A DNA stretch of 64,000 nucleotides from Planctomycetota bacterium (lineage in GTDB: Bacteria; Planctomycetota; Phycisphaerae; Phycisphaerales; UBA1924): the NCBI GenBank assembly GCA_017303555.1, contig JAFLCN010000016.1:1-64000 (forward strand). Direction: 5' to 3'. Under the pieces are notes generated by a model. That model searched no databases. It saw only the letters and a program-made list of their open reading frames with translations, and was not told where the DNA came from. Below, in pieces: positions 43,068 through 52,940 of the stretch (positions are counted from its first letter, which is position 1; the number at the start of each line of letters is the position of its first letter). Position numbers and translations under genes: made by a program.

Positions 43068-43341
43068 GGTCGTCTCCCGGCGCGAAGCGAGTGAAGGCCA
43101 CCGGCCCCCGAACGCTTCGTGCCACACGATCTACTACGGCCTTCGATGCCGGAGAGGTCTTGGATGGCTCGCGCGATCTGCACAACAACCGATCGCATTC
43201 CGAACCGTCCGCATTGCGTCAGGAGGCCGCTTTTTTGGCGGATATCGGCGTGGAAGCGGCATTCCGCCGGGTTGCGGGCGGTCAGGGAGGCGGTTGCGTG
43301 AGCTTGTGCGCGATCGAAGTTGCTCCATTCTGGCGGGATGC

Positions 43342-43704
43342 CTAGCCGCTCCTTCTGCGGAACTCATCGAGTGGAAACGCGGGGTTGGCGATTGGGCGGA
43401 GCGCGAGCGCGAGCAGCGTTCGTTCTTCGTCGTCGCCGGCGACTCGGTTCGTGCCCATGATGCCGCAGCCGGTGCAGCGGTGGATGATCGCCCATTCGCC
43501 GTCCTGTCGGACTTCGATGCCGATGGGCTCCATGCCCGAGCGGCACGCGCACGCGCGGTCGCCCGGTTCATCATCGACGTGGCGGGACCACAAACACATC
43601 GGACAGTGATTCCGGTGCCTGGTTCCCCACGCCTGCACGGGGACGAGGATCTTGCAATGGAGACAGGTAAAGTCGTTGGTTTCAGTTCTGCTCTTGTGGG
43701 ACAT
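43342..43704 (-). CDS. RNHCP-domain protein
   Basis: 120 aa. Cysteine pairs in FTCLHCKIL and HRNHCPMCLWSRHVD, then PGDRACACRSGMEPIGIEV and HRCTGCGIMGTNRVAGDD. This is the RNHCP family, small zinc-binding proteins named after the Arg-Asn-His-Cys-Pro motif; function unknown. The ATG at 43704 has no Shine-Dalgarno site. A hairpin (43725-43745) lies about 20 bp upstream in what would be its leader. Confidence 0.82.
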   Translation of the reverse strand: MSHKSRTETNDFTCLHCKILVPVQAWGTRHRNHCPMCLWSRHVDDEPGDRACACRSGMEPIGIEVRQDGEWAIIHRCTGCGIMGTNRVAGDDEERTLLALALRPIANPAFPLDEFRRRSG

Positions 43705-44068
43705 TGGTGGAAGCAACCGCAAAGCCCGCGGGACTGTGCCGCGGGAGGAATGAACGCACATTCTCTCGGTTGATCGATCCCGCAGCACTTGGCGGCTCGG
43801 CGAAATGGCCGGGCACAGCGCATCACACCCGGGCCGAGACGCCCGGAATGCACGATTCACGCTTCACTTGCGGGCGTTTTGGAGCCCGCCGCACGAGCAG
43901 ATCGTCGCTACAGGATTGATCAGACAGTGGTTGCCATCGCAAGATACTAGCACAATTCCGGCTGGCGGGTCCGGGCGGGGCCTATTTCTTCTCCGTTCCG
44001 CTCGTATCCGGCCGATGCGAGTGCATTCCGGAGCCTTTGTCGTGGCTCTTCACCAACAGGAGTCTCGC
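43705..44068. other. Divergent intergenic region between RNHCP and HdeD genes
   Basis: 364 bases without a credible gene. It contains the hairpin CCCGCGG (43725-43731) / CCGCGGG (43739-43745) and a short heptamer repeat at 43851-43871. No clear promoter could be read. Confidence 0.5.
43851..43871. repeat. Degenerate heptamer repeat (CACGATT type)
   Basis: Three 7-bp units: CACGATT, CACGCTT, CACTTGC. Member of the class of short-period intergenic repeats in this window; the shortest and weakest example. Confidence 0.45.
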
Positions 44069-44656
44069 ATGACACAGGTCGCTGCTTCGCCTTTTGCTGT
44101 CGGTTCCACCCCGCATCTGCACGCGCTGGCGATGGGCTGGAAGTTGCTTCTCTTCCGCGGCGTCTGCGCCATTCTGTTCGGCGCGATCGCGGTGACGATG
44201 CCGCTGCCGACGCTGGCAACGCTCATCTGGATGATCGCGGCGTTCTGCGTGGTCGACGGGGTGTTCGCGCTGGTCGCGGCGATTTCCGGTCGGGCCAAGG
44301 CCTACGCGCCGACCTGGTGGCTCGTCCTCGTCGGTGTTCTGGGCATCGTTGCCGGCATCGCGATCTTCCAGTTCCCCGGCGTTGCCGGATTGATGATGCT
44401 GAAGTTCATCGCGTTCCTGGCGATCTTCCGCGGCATCTTCGAGATCGTCGGTGCGATCCAGCTCCGCAAGGTCATCAACAACGAATGGGCGCTCATTCTC
44501 GGCGGATTGATCGATATCGCGTTCGGCGTCTACGTGCTGGCGTTTCCCGGCGCGAGCGCGCTGGCGATGATCATGGTGCTCGGCATCTTCGCGATCATCT
44601 CGGGCATCTCTCTGGTTGCGCTTTCGATGCGGCTCAAGAAGCACGCGACGGCCTGA
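44069..44656 (+). CDS. HdeD-family membrane protein
   Basis: 195 aa with six membrane helices in two similar halves (LFRGVCAILFGAIAVTMPLP and LVLVGVLGIVAGIAIFQFPG). This is typical of the HdeD/DUF308 family, linked to acid resistance in enterobacteria but of unknown mechanism. AGGAG 6-7 nt before the ATG at 44069. It ends at a strong terminator, so it is probably a single-gene transcript. Confidence 0.88.
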   Translation: MTQVAASPFAVGSTPHLHALAMGWKLLLFRGVCAILFGAIAVTMPLPTLATLIWMIAAFCVVDGVFALVAAISGRAKAYAPTWWLVLVGVLGIVAGIAIFQFPGVAGLMMLKFIAFLAIFRGIFEIVGAIQLRKVINNEWALILGGLIDIAFGVYVLAFPGASALAMIMVLGIFAIISGISLVALSMRLKKHATA

Positions 44657-44686
44657 GAGCCGCTCCGACTCCCAATGCAGAATGCG

Positions 44687-44714
44687 GGCACGCGCGGGCG
44701 TGCCTGTTTCTTTT
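44687..44714 (+). terminator. Terminator of the HdeD-family gene
   Basis: Stem GGCACGC / GCGTGCC (7 bp, loop GCGG) followed by TGTTTCTTTT; 30 bp past the stop codon. Confidence 0.85.
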
Positions 44715-44726
44715 GCGCAGGGCGGA

Positions 44727-47096
44727 CTATTTCCCGGCGGGGATCCATTTCCAGTTGCGTATCTGCGGCATGTCTTCGCCGTACTGCCGGATGTACTTGG
44801 TGTGCTCGCGGCGTTTCTCGGCCATGTGCTGCGTCACGTCTTCGCCTTTCGCGCCCAAACCGCCCAGGCGGCGGATCGCGTCGATGACGAGGTGGTAGCG
44901 GTCCATGTCGTTCAGCACGACCATGTCGAAGGGAGTGGTGGTTGTGCCTTCTTCCTTGTAGCCGCGGACGTGGATGTTCTCGTGGTTGGTGCGCCGGTAG
45001 GTGAGGCGGTGGATGAGCCACGGATAGCCGTGATAGGCGAAGATCACGGGTTTATCTTTGGTGAAGAGCACATCGAAGGCCTCATCGGAAAGGCCGTGCG
45101 GATGATCGCTTGGCTGCTGGAGCTTCATCAGGTCCACGATGTTGACGACGCGGACTTTCAACTGGGGCAGGTGTTCGCGGAGGAGCATGGTTGCCGCGAG
45201 GATTTCGAGTGTGGGGACGTCGCCGCAGCAAGCAAGAACGACGTCGGGCTCGCCGCCACCGTCGCTGCTGGCCCAATCCCAGATGCCGATGCCTGCTTTG
45301 CAGTGTGCAGCCGCGGAGTCGATGTCGAGCCACTGGGGCGCGGGCTGCTTGCCGGCGACGATGACGTTGACGTAATTACGGCTGCGCAGGCAGTGATCGG
45401 TGACGCTGAGCAAGGTGTTGGCATCGGGCGGCAGATAGACGCGGATGACATCGGCTTTCTTGTTGACGACGTGGTCGATGAAGCCCGGGTCCTGATGGCT
45501 GAAACCGTTGTGATCCTGCCGCCAGACGTGCGAGGAGAGCAGGTAATTGAGCGATGCAATCGGCTTTCGCCAACCGAGCTTGCGCGTCACCTTCAGCCAC
45601 TTGGCGTGCTGGTTGAACATCGAATCGATGATGTGGATGAACGCCTCGTAGCACGAGAACATGCCGTGACGGCCGGTGAGCAGGTATCCCTCGAGCCAGC
45701 CCTGGCACTGGTGCTCGCTCAGCATTTCCATCACGCGGCCGTCGGGCGCGACGTGGTCGTCGGTCTTGTAAATCTCGGCGGTCGATTCGCGGTTGGTCAC
45801 CTCGAAGAGCGGCTGCCAGCGATTCGAAGACGTTTCGTCGGGGCTGACGATGCGGAAGTTCTTCGCATCGTCGTTCATCTTCATGACGTCGCGCAGAAAA
45901 TCCCCCTGGATGCGGGTCGATTCGGCCTCGACGCTGCCGGGCGCAGTGAGCTTGATCGCGTACTCGCGGAAGTTGGGGAGTTTGAGGTCCTTGAGCAGCA
46001 TGCCACCGTTGGCGTGCGGGTTGGCACCCATGCGGCGGATGCCCTTTGGGGCGAGTGCCGCGACTTCCTCGATCAGTCGGCCCTTCGCATCGAACAGTTC
46101 CTGCGGCCGATAGCTCCGCATCCACTCTTCGAGCATCTTCATGTGCGCCGGGTTCTCGCGGACGTTGGCGAGCGGAACCTGGTGCGAGCGGAATGAACCT
46201 TCAACGGGCTTGCCGTCAACAACCTTTGGTCCGGTCCAGCCCTTCGGCGTTTTGAGGACGATCATCGGCCAGCGTGGCCGCTCTTTGAAGCCGCTGCCAC
46301 GGGACTGCTGCTGAATGCGTTTGATCTCCGCAAAGACGGTGTCGAACGTGGTCGCCATCAGCTCGTGCATCGTTGCTGGATCGTCGCCTTCGACCCAGTG
46401 CGGCTCGTAGCCGTAGCCGCGCATGAGCGATTCGAGTTCTTCGCGCGGGACGCGTGCGAGAACGGTCGGACCGGCGATCTTGTAGCCGTTGAGGTGGAGG
46501 ATCGGCAGCACCGCACCATCGCGCACGGGGTTCAGGAACTTGTTCGAGTGCCAGCTTGTTGCGAGCGGGCCGGTTTCGGCTTCGCCGTCGCCGATGACGC
46601 ACGCCGCGATGAGGTCGGGGTTGTCGAAGACCGCCCCGAAGGCGTGCGAGAGGGCGTAACCGAGTTCGCCACCTTCGTGGATCGATCCGGGGGTTTCGGG
46701 CGCGACGTGGCTGGGGATGCCTCCGGGGAAGGAGAACTGCTTGAAGAGCCGCTGCATGCCGGCCTCGTCCTGTGAGATGTTGGGATAGAACTCGCTGTAG
46801 GTGCCTTCCAAATAGGTGTTCGCAACCAGGCCGGGTCCGCCATGCCCGGGACCGGCGATGTAGATGACATTCAGGTCGTCGCGTGCGATGACGCGGTTGA
46901 GGTGGACGTAGATGAAGTTGAGGCCGGGCGTTGTGCCGAAGTGGCCGAGCAGGCGCGGCTTGATGTGATCGATGCTCAGGGGCTGCTTGAGCAGCGGGTT
47001 CTCGTAGAGATAGATCTGTCCGACAGAGAGGTAGTTGGAGGCGCGCCAGTAGGCGTCCATCCGACGCAAGAGCTCGGGGCTGAGAGTCTGGGGCAT
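44727..47096 (-). CDS. xfp: Phosphoketolase
   Basis: 789 aa, the standard length. A TPP enzyme that splits xylulose-5-P or fructose-6-P with phosphate into acetyl-phosphate plus a triose or tetrose phosphate. Visible landmarks: [20 protein letters not shown] near residue 83, [18 protein letters not shown], the TPP-binding [14 protein letters not shown] near residue 170, and the C-terminal [18 protein letters not shown] strand. GGAG lies 8 nt before the ATG. The acetate kinase gene is 13 bp upstream, so acetyl-P would be turned directly into ATP and acetate. Confidence 0.96.
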   Translation of the reverse strand: MPQTLSPELLRRMDAYWRASNYLSVGQIYLYENPLLKQPLSIDHIKPRLLGHFGTTPGLNFIYVHLNRVIARDDLNVIYIAGPGHGGPGLVANTYLEGTYSEFYPNISQDEAGMQRLFKQFSFPGGIPSHVAPETPGSIHEGGELGYALSHAFGAVFDNPDLIAACVIGDGEAETGPLATSWHSNKFLNPVRDGAVLPILHLNGYKIAGPTVLARVPREELESLMRGYGYEPHWVEGDDPATMHELMATTFDTVFAEIKRIQQQSRGSGFKERPRWPMIVLKTPKGWTGPKVVDGKPVEGSFRSHQVPLANVRENPAHMKMLEEWMRSYRPQELFDAKGRLIEEVAALAPKGIRRMGANPHANGGMLLKDLKLPNFREYAIKLTAPGSVEAESTRIQGDFLRDVMKMNDDAKNFRIVSPDETSSNRWQPLFEVTNRESTAEIYKTDDHVAPDGRVMEMLSEHQCQGWLEGYLLTGRHGMFSCYEAFIHIIDSMFNQHAKWLKVTRKLGWRKPIASLNYLLSSHVWRQDHNGFSHQDPGFIDHVVNKKADVIRVYLPPDANTLLSVTDHCLRSRNYVNVIVAGKQPAPQWLDIDSAAAHCKAGIGIWDWASSDGGGEPDVVLACCGDVPTLEILAATMLLREHLPQLKVRVVNIVDLMKLQQPSDHPHGLSDEAFDVLFTKDKPVIFAYHGYPWLIHRLTYRRTNHENIHVRGYKEEGTTTTPFDMVVLNDMDRYHLVIDAIRRLGGLGAKGEDVTQHMAEKRREHTKYIRQYGEDMPQIRNWKWIPAGK

Positions 47097-47109
47097 CTTG
47101 GAATCTCCA

Positions 47110-48330
47110 TCAGCGACGGCCGCGTATCAGTCGCAGCACGTGCCGTGCGATCATAACTTCTTCGTCGGTCGGAATCACGCGGACGGTGACGGGCGAGTTC
47201 GACCCGGAGATCACCGGTCGATTGCCGAGGTTGGCGCGGCGATCGAGAGTAATGCCGAGTTTCTCGAAGTTTGCGCAGATCTGGGCACGGATTGCCCCCG
47301 CGTGCTCTCCGACCCCGCCCGCGAAAACGAGCGTGTCGATCCCGCCGAGCGACGCGATCATCGCGCCGAGTTGCCTGCGGGCGGACCAGCAGAAGAGATC
47401 GATCGCGTCGCAAGCGGCACGGTCCCGCGATCGCCGGCGCAAGAGGTCGCGGATGTCGCCGCTCGTTCCTGAAACGCCCGCAAGTCCGCACCCGTGATTC
47501 AGAAAATCGGAGAGCGCTGTGTGACTCAGTTTCTCGCATTTCGCAATCTCGACGATCGCGCCGGCATCCAGGTCGCCCGGGCGCGTGCGCATCATCAATC
47601 CGGAGAGAGGAGAAAAGCCCATGGTGGTATCGACGGGCTTTCCGTTCTTCACCGCGGCCATGCTCGCGCCCGAACCAAGATGGGCGTAGACCACGCGCTC
47701 GCGCTGGCGCTCGTTGCGCTCCACGCGGGAGAGCTCCGCGCTCAGGAATTCGTACGAGAGCCCGTGAAAGCCGTACCGGCGCAGCCCCGCCCGTTCGAAC
47801 CTCCCGGGAATCGGCAGCAGCGTCGCAACCCGGGGCAGATCGCGGTGAAACGCGGTATCGAGACACGCGACTTGCGCCACGTGCCGAAACTCCCGCTGAA
47901 AAACCGAGATCAGCGACAGCTCCGCGGGAAGATGCGCGGAATCGAGGCGTGATGCCGCTCGCAGCTTCTTCAGCAGCGCCGCGTTCAGGAGTTGATGGTC
48001 CGGTGAGGTTGCGCCTCCCAAGACCAGCCGATGACCTATCCCCGCGATCCTTGAATCCGCCGCCGCACTCCGCAGCTCCGCGGCGAGCGCCGCCGCGGCA
48101 TCCGTCATCGAGCGCTGCTTCAGCGCAACCGCTTGTTGCTTTGGCGGAGCGTCGCCGTTCCCGTGGCCCGTCGTCACCAACCGAGCACCCGCGGTACCGA
48201 GTCGATCGACCGCGACGGAGACGACGCGGCGAGGGACGCCGGCGTCCACGCGAAACATGGCCGCCTTGATGCTCGACGAGCCGCCGTTGACGGCGATCAC
48301 CACAGAGTTGCTGCGCGAGTTGACAGCCAC
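47110..48330 (-). CDS. ackA: Acetate kinase
   Basis: 406 aa. [14 protein letters not shown] is the N-terminal phosphate-binding motif. [14 protein letters not shown] and [20 protein letters not shown] are the two family signatures, and [10 protein letters not shown] is near residue 325. It transfers the phosphate of acetyl-P to ADP. It is the first gene of a two-gene operon with phosphoketolase, spaced 13 bp. GTG start with GGAGG about 10 nt upstream; a TAGAGT hexamer just before could be the -10. Confidence 0.94.
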   Translation of the reverse strand: MAVNSRSNSVVIAVNGGSSSIKAAMFRVDAGVPRRVVSVAVDRLGTAGARLVTTGHGNGDAPPKQQAVALKQRSMTDAAAALAAELRSAAADSRIAGIGHRLVLGGATSPDHQLLNAALLKKLRAASRLDSAHLPAELSLISVFQREFRHVAQVACLDTAFHRDLPRVATLLPIPGRFERAGLRRYGFHGLSYEFLSAELSRVERNERQRERVVYAHLGSGASMAAVKNGKPVDTTMGFSPLSGLMMRTRPGDLDAGAIVEIAKCEKLSHTALSDFLNHGCGLAGVSGTSGDIRDLLRRRSRDRAACDAIDLFCWSARRQLGAMIASLGGIDTLVFAGGVGEHAGAIRAQICANFEKLGITLDRRANLGNRPVISGSNSPVTVRVIPTDEEVMIARHVLRLIRGRR

Positions 48331-48382
48331 GGCAAAGGAGCCTCCGCCGACACTCTAGCCGATCCGGGGGCTCGCGCACCTG

Positions 48383-49429
48383 TCATCGCACACCCACGAT
48401 CGCCGTCAGCGGCAGATGATCCGAATCGATGTCGGAGCCCGGCGCGGAGAACCGGCATTTCAAGCCGCGCACAAGAATGTGGTCGATTGCAACCGGCATC
48501 AGCGAAGGAAGCCCGCGCGCGGGCCATGTTCCCGCCCAGCCACGCGATGCGACTCGCGAGTTGGTCGCCCCCGCGCGTTCAAGGTCGCGCAGGTTCACGC
48601 TCGACTGTGTGCAGTTGAAGTCGCCCGCGATGATGACAGGTCGGGCTTCCGTCCGCAGCCAGTCGCAAAGCCATTTCGTCATGATGCGCTGTTCTCGCAA
48701 ATAGGCAGGACGGATCGGCGGCGCATAGTGCACATTTTGAAGCACAATCTGCGTTCCGTGGAAGTTGATGACCGCCCGGATCTGCGCGTCCCAGATGCCG
48801 ACCTCGCCGCCCTCTCTGCCATCGAGCCTGCCTTGTCCGCGAATGCTCGCGTGCGGGTAGAGCTCCGGCTCCGTCGCAAACGGAATCTTCGAGTAGATCG
48901 CCTCTCCAAAGGCGTGATCGCGCATGCCTTCCACGCGATGCGGATACAGGTCTTTCAGTGCAAGTGCCAGGGCAGCGGCCTTCGCCGGCGTGTACTCCTG
49001 CAGGAACAAGACATCCGGCGAGAATCGTTGAACTTCCTCTGCGAGCGCATCGACTTCCGCGTGTCCGATCAGCAGATTCGCGGTCATCACGCGGAGCGGG
49101 GGCGATTGAAGATCGTCATGCGAACGAACATAGGAAAATATCAGCGGCGCAAGGAACCAAGCGACGACCAATCCCGCAACGCACGCGGTCCGCCACCTGC
49201 GAGCCCATAGAAGCAGGGCCAGCGGCAAGAGCAACGCAAGGCCGAGGTGCATTTCGAATGTTCGCGTGAAGAAAGCCACGGCAAAGAGACAGCGGGCGAT
49301 GCCCCGCGACTCGCCGTATCGATCGGGGATGAAGTACGCGAGCGCAAGGAGACTCACGGAAACAAGAATTGTTCCGATCGCCGCACACCCGAGCAGGCGT
49401 GCGGACTTCCGGCGGATTGAAGCGAGCAT
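48383..49429 (-). CDS. Membrane-anchored endonuclease/exonuclease/phosphatase family protein
   Basis: 348 aa. Three N-terminal membrane helices (to about residue 105) followed by an EEP domain: LRVMTANLLIGHAEVD, VLFLQEYTPAKA (metal-binding Glu), VIIAGDFNCTQSSVN and SDIDSDHLPLTAIVGV with the catalytic Asp/His pairs. Membrane-tethered members act on phosphodiesters or lipids outside the cytoplasm; the substrate is unknown. It lies just upstream of ackA on the same strand, separated by 52 bp containing a possible promoter for ackA. Confidence 0.87.
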   Translation of the reverse strand: MLASIRRKSARLLGCAAIGTILVSVSLLALAYFIPDRYGESRGIARCLFAVAFFTRTFEMHLGLALLLPLALLLWARRWRTACVAGLVVAWFLAPLIFSYVRSHDDLQSPPLRVMTANLLIGHAEVDALAEEVQRFSPDVLFLQEYTPAKAAALALALKDLYPHRVEGMRDHAFGEAIYSKIPFATEPELYPHASIRGQGRLDGREGGEVGIWDAQIRAVINFHGTQIVLQNVHYAPPIRPAYLREQRIMTKWLCDWLRTEARPVIIAGDFNCTQSSVNLRDLERAGATNSRVASRGWAGTWPARGLPSLMPVAIDHILVRGLKCRFSAPGSDIDSDHLPLTAIVGVR

Positions 49430-49491
49430 TCACCGCCGTACGGAATTGTTCCGATGCGGGTTCGGGGTGAAACACGCAATTTCTCGGCGGC

Positions 49492-50157
49492 TTACTTCGG
49501 CGACATGATCCAGCGGCCGAGCCGTGCCGCCCAGTGGCGGAAGACCAGTTTCGTGTCTTCGTACGGGTCGGTCACCCGACCCGGTTCACGCGTCGTGACC
49601 ATCGACGAATCGATCGCCGATGCCAGCGGCTCGCCGGTCTGCGAATCGACGATCGCGACTTCGGCCGCCGCGCCGCCTTCCCAGCGGAACCAGTCGTTGT
49701 TCGGCCCCGCCGAGCGTGCGACTTCGGTGACGGCAACCTTCACGCGCGCCGTTTTCGGTGCCGGAACGGTGATGACGGGGTGGGTTGCCTGCAGAGTGTC
49801 CACGATCTCAAACCGGAAGTCCGCGGCGAGCCTCTGCTTCTCGCGCTCGGTGACCGGCACTCCCCGCGTGCTTGTGCTCGGAATGATTTGAACCGGATCG
49901 ACGATGAACCGCTTGTACTCCGCCAACTTTGGCGAGCGCCAGACCAGCGTGCCGGGAAACTCGGGCGATGGCTTCAGCACCGAGTAGTCGGAAATGAGGC
50001 CCGCGTGCCGAGGCGTCGGCATGTCGTTCACATCCGGCGGGCGCATCTCGCCCAGCGTGTTGGTCTCCGCGCGGCTTCCTCCCGAGTTGTTCGAGTTCGC
50101 GCAACCGATAGTGAGCAGGGGGAGAATCAGGACGGACGCGAGGCAGAGCTTCAACAT
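49492..50157 (-). CDS. Lipoprotein, DUF3313-like
   Basis: 221 aa. Signal LCLASVLILPLLTIGC followed by ANSNNSGG gives a lipoprotein cleavage site. HAGLISDYSVLKPSPEFPGT near residue 50 and the C-terminal VDSQTGEPLASAIDSS resemble DUF3313 lipoproteins of unknown function; this match is tentative. The ATG at 50157 is preferred to longer forms because the residues upstream look non-coding and the signal peptide starts there. Confidence 0.72.
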   Translation of the reverse strand: MLKLCLASVLILPLLTIGCANSNNSGGSRAETNTLGEMRPPDVNDMPTPRHAGLISDYSVLKPSPEFPGTLVWRSPKLAEYKRFIVDPVQIIPSTSTRGVPVTEREKQRLAADFRFEIVDTLQATHPVITVPAPKTARVKVAVTEVARSAGPNNDWFRWEGGAAAEVAIVDSQTGEPLASAIDSSMVTTREPGRVTDPYEDTKLVFRHWAARLGRWIMSPK

Positions 50158-50273
50158 GGCTGGTTCCGGAATAGGTGCAGCGCGCCGGTCCACGTCGGCC
50201 CGGTCGCGAACCGCCGCGATGGTACCGGATCGCCGGCAGCCGGGGCGGATTCTGCGGTTCCCGCGTGTACGGG

Positions 50274-50729
50274 TCACTCGATCGGTGCCAGCCCCTGCAG
50301 CGCCCGCAGGAAATTGACCTGCCCGAAGTGATAGCAGTCGTGGGGGAGAAAGTGGGCAATGGCCTCGAAGTGCTCGTCCGAGACCGAGCCATCCGCCAGA
50401 GCCGCGCCGAGTCGCTTCTGTGAATCGATAAAGCGGGCGCGTGCCGCGGCCCACGCCCCTTCCGATGTATCCGAGATCACCGGGAAGTTCTCGGCTTCCA
50501 GCACTTCCTTCGGCGTGGTCTGACCCTTGAGCTTGCGGAGCCAGTGCTCGCGCCAAAGACACATGTGCAGCACGTTCTGCCAGATCGAGTGGCGCTTGCC
50601 GACTCCATCGGGTTGCCAAGCCGCCTGTGCGGCCGTCAGGCCTTCAATGGACCTAGACCACGAAGCCGCCCAGAGCCCCTGCGTAAAGGCTTCGTTCCAG
50701 AACTTTGTCACGAGCTCGCGAGAAGTCAT
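50274..50729 (-). CDS. DinB-superfamily protein
   Basis: 151 aa four-helix bundle of the DinB/YfiT type. HSIWQNVLHMCLWREHWLRK and HFLPHDCYHFGQVNFLRAL carry the histidines that usually hold a metal ion. Relatives include thiol-transferases and damage-inducible proteins; the actual reaction is unknown. GGAG is about 9 nt before the ATG at 50729. It is 35 bp downstream of the DUF2585 gene, probably in the same transcript. Confidence 0.82.
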   Translation of the reverse strand: MTSRELVTKFWNEAFTQGLWAASWSRSIEGLTAAQAAWQPDGVGKRHSIWQNVLHMCLWREHWLRKLKGQTTPKEVLEAENFPVISDTSEGAWAAARARFIDSQKRLGAALADGSVSDEHFEAIAHFLPHDCYHFGQVNFLRALQGLAPIE

Positions 50730-50764
50730 CGTTGAGCGCTCCAAAGAGAGGTTTCCGGCATTCA

Positions 50765-51391
50765 TCAACGCATCGACTCGGGAGTCTGCCATACCCGGAT
50801 CGACTCGATCGGTTGCACCAGCATGATCACGTTCAGCGTCAGATTGTCGCGTATCCAGATCAGCGTCAGAACTTCAAAAATCAGGAACAATGCCAGCGCC
50901 CGCCAGACGCCGAACTTCCACGCGAACCAGAAACCCGCGGCACACGACGCGATATCCGCCAGTGAATTCAACACGCTGTCGCCGTTGTACGAGAGCGAAA
51001 CGGTCACCGACCGGTACCGCTCGATCACCATCGGCGTGTTCTCCAGCACCTCCCAGCCCGCTTCCAGCAGGATCGCGCCGAAGAACCACCAGCGAGCCGT
51101 GAAGCGGCTTCGCGCACCCGGCGGCAGCCATCGCGAAACAAACCGGAAGGCGACAAAGAAGAGCAGCCCGTGCGAGATGTGCGAGAACGTGTACGGATCG
51201 AACAGGTGCTGCGAGCAGTGGCTCGACCAGATATCCGAAATCCACGGATTCCAGCGCCCGCACGCGCACCACCAAACCCGACCCATCGCACGCAGCGTCA
51301 CAACGGCACCAATCACCACGCCGGCCGCGAGCATGAACGGCATCATGCCGGGGCCTTTCGAGGGCGCGTGCTGCGTCGTCTCAGGCACCAT
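50765..51391 (-). CDS. DUF2585 (UPF0314) membrane protein
   Basis: 208 aa. VWWCACGRWNPWISDIWSSH, HCSQHLFDPYTFSHISHGLL and WEVLENTPMVIERYRSVTVS are the conserved blocks of the DUF2585/UPF0314 family, a four-helix membrane protein of unknown function. The ATG at 51391 has TATTGT 5 nt upstream and no Shine-Dalgarno site; a longer version from 51433 is possible. It diverges from the lipoprotein gene at 51480. Confidence 0.87.
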   Translation of the reverse strand: MVPETTQHAPSKGPGMMPFMLAAGVVIGAVVTLRAMGRVWWCACGRWNPWISDIWSSHCSQHLFDPYTFSHISHGLLFFVAFRFVSRWLPPGARSRFTARWWFFGAILLEAGWEVLENTPMVIERYRSVTVSLSYNGDSVLNSLADIASCAAGFWFAWKFGVWRALALFLIFEVLTLIWIRDNLTLNVIMLVQPIESIRVWQTPESMR

Positions 51392-51396
51392 CACCA

Positions 51397-51402
51397 ACAA
51401 TA
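51397..51402 (-). promoter_or_regulatory. TANNNT element before the DUF2585 gene
   Basis: TATTGT on the minus strand ends 5 nt before the ATG at 51391, supporting the shorter form of the protein. Confidence 0.4.
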
Positions 51403-51479
51403 TCACGGGCGGGAGGTGAATCCGTGCCGGCATTCCCTGCGATTCCTACCCGACGCGCCCGTCTCAATTGGAGAACTTC

Positions 51480-52052
51480 ATGTCCACACGCTCGATTCGC
51501 GCCGCAAATGCCGCTCTCATGTTCCTGATCGCCCTGATCCACGCCACGCTCATCGGCTGCGCCTCCGGCCCGGCGGTCACCGCGCGCGACCTCGACCGGC
51601 TGACAGGGCCCGCATGGAAGGGCACGCTGACGTACCGCGATTACACCACAGGCAAGCCGACCGCCATCGAATCCACGCTCAGTGTCGTGAAGCGGCCGGG
51701 ACTCGCACAAGTCGGAAGCGATTTCGCCGACGCCGGAGTTGCACCGGCGTGGGAGTTCCGGGTCGGCTACCCGCGCGAACCGGACCACGATTCAACCCGG
51801 CTCGTTCGGATCTCGCCCTCCGGCGATGTTCTTGACGGCGAACGCGTCACGCGTCGGGTTGATCTGCCGGCCGATGTGGTCGAGATCACGACCGAGAAGG
51901 ACGGCACGGACAACGACGCCGCAGCGCGTTTCCGATTCGTCTACGTCATCGCGCCGACCCGGTTTTCGATCGTCAAGCTCGTGCGGCCGGCCGAGCAAGC
52001 CGAGTTCTTTGAGCGGAACCGGTACGAATGGTCGCGTCCGCCTCATCCGTAG
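51480..52052 (+). CDS. Lipoprotein of unknown function
   Basis: 190 aa. Signal ALMFLIALIHATLIGC followed by ASGPAV is a good lipobox. The mature part starts LDRLTGPAWKGTLTYRDYTT and is rich in short strands, possibly a lipocalin-like barrel; no family match can be claimed. GGAG 6 nt before the ATG at 51480 fixes the start. Confidence 0.75.
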   Translation: MSTRSIRAANAALMFLIALIHATLIGCASGPAVTARDLDRLTGPAWKGTLTYRDYTTGKPTAIESTLSVVKRPGLAQVGSDFADAGVAPAWEFRVGYPREPDHDSTRLVRISPSGDVLDGERVTRRVDLPADVVEITTEKDGTDNDAAARFRFVYVIAPTRFSIVKLVRPAEQAEFFERNRYEWSRPPHP

Positions 52053-52225
52053 TTGGGGCCCGCATCCGGATCGCTTGCTTCCGTGTCTTCTCGCGTCTCA
52101 GGCCCGGGCCGCTTGCAGGAGCGATCCGAACCCGGCCGCACGAAGCCGAGCGGCGCGAATGAGAAGACCGCGGCGAGGTCGGCGCCATCAGATCTTCGCG
52201 CAGCGCCGCCTGTCGCCCGCCGGTG

Positions 52226-52231
52226 TACGCT
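52226..52231 (+). promoter_or_regulatory. TANNNT element before the VOC gene
   Basis: TACGCT ends 7 nt before the ATG at 52239; no Shine-Dalgarno site. Confidence 0.45.
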
Positions 52232-52238
52232 CGCCCCG

Positions 52239-52649
52239 ATGCACCTCGCGCAATTTGCCCTCACCGTCCGTGACTACGACGCGGCCATCACGTTCTTCTG
52301 CTCCAAGCTCGGGTTCACGCTTCTCGAAGACACCGACATGGGCGCGGGCAAGCGCTGGGTCCGCATCCAGCCACCCAACCCGCCCTCGGCCACTTCGCCC
52401 GCGATCCTTCTCGCGCGTGCCGCCACGCCCGAACAGGTCGAATCGGTGGGAAACCAGACCGGCGGACGAGTCTTCATCTTCCTGCACACCGACAACATCG
52501 CACGCGACTTCGACTTGTTCACGTCCCGGGGTGTGACGTTCGTAGCGCAGCCCCGCCAGGAGCCCTACGGCAAGGTCGCGGTCTTCCTCGACCTGTACGG
52601 CAACAAGTGGGATCTGATCGAGCCCGCGCGAGGCTCGACTTCCAAATGA
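52239..52649 (+). CDS. VOC-family (glyoxalase-like) protein
   Basis: 136 aa with two beta-alpha-beta-beta-beta modules: FALTVRDYDAAITFFCSKLG and FIFLHTDNIARDFDLFTSRG, ending VFLDLYGNKWDLIEPARG. The first histidine and the terminal Glu fit the vicinal oxygen chelate metal site. The reaction is unknown (glyoxalase, dioxygenase or resistance-type). Leaderless-type start with TACGCT 7 nt upstream. Convergent with a small membrane protein gene across a bidirectional terminator. Confidence 0.87.
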   Translation: MHLAQFALTVRDYDAAITFFCSKLGFTLLEDTDMGAGKRWVRIQPPNPPSATSPAILLARAATPEQVESVGNQTGGRVFIFLHTDNIARDFDLFTSRGVTFVAQPRQEPYGKVAVFLDLYGNKWDLIEPARGSTSK

Positions 52650-52650
52650 A

Positions 52651-52673
52651 AAAGCCCCGCAGCGCGGGGCTTT
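52651..52673. terminator. Bidirectional terminator
   Basis: AAAGCCCCGC / GCGGGGCTTT, a 10-bp stem with a 3-nt loop, directly after the VOC stop codon and before the stop of the convergent small gene at 52695. Confidence 0.85.
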
Positions 52674-52694
52674 CCAATTCACTGTGCAGTCGGC

Positions 52695-52940
52695 TTACCG
52701 CGCCGAGGCGATCGTCGCCTTCATCACCGAGGGAACGCTCTGCGCCAGCATCGTCGATCGGGCCGCCGGCTGCGACAGGGCCGCGATCGCCGGGGCTTCC
52801 GCGCGGTTCGAGCGGAACGAGCCCCTCAGGTCGTGCGCCGAAAGCGACAACGCCCCGGCGTACGCACCGATGCACACCACCACGCTCGCGACGCCCTTTG
52901 TCACACGACCCCTGTTCACGTTCTTCACCTGTTCCACCAT
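52695..52940 (-). CDS. Small membrane protein of unknown function
   Basis: 81 aa. One hydrophobic segment (GVASVVVCIGAYAGALSLSA, residues about 17-36) after a basic N-terminus, then a Ser/Ala-rich soluble tail. No family recognised. AGGGG 8 nt before the ATG at 52940 supports the start. The shared terminator supports it being an expressed gene. Confidence 0.6.
   Translation of the reverse strand: MVEQVKNVNRGRVTKGVASVVVCIGAYAGALSLSAHDLRGSFRSNRAEAPAIAALSQPAARSTMLAQSVPSVMKATIASAR

Noticed and set aside
43725..43745. A terminator for a minus-strand gene
   Set aside because: The hairpin is perfect, but the tail is only CTTTG and no minus-strand gene lies upstream of it; probably a leader structure of the RNHCP gene.
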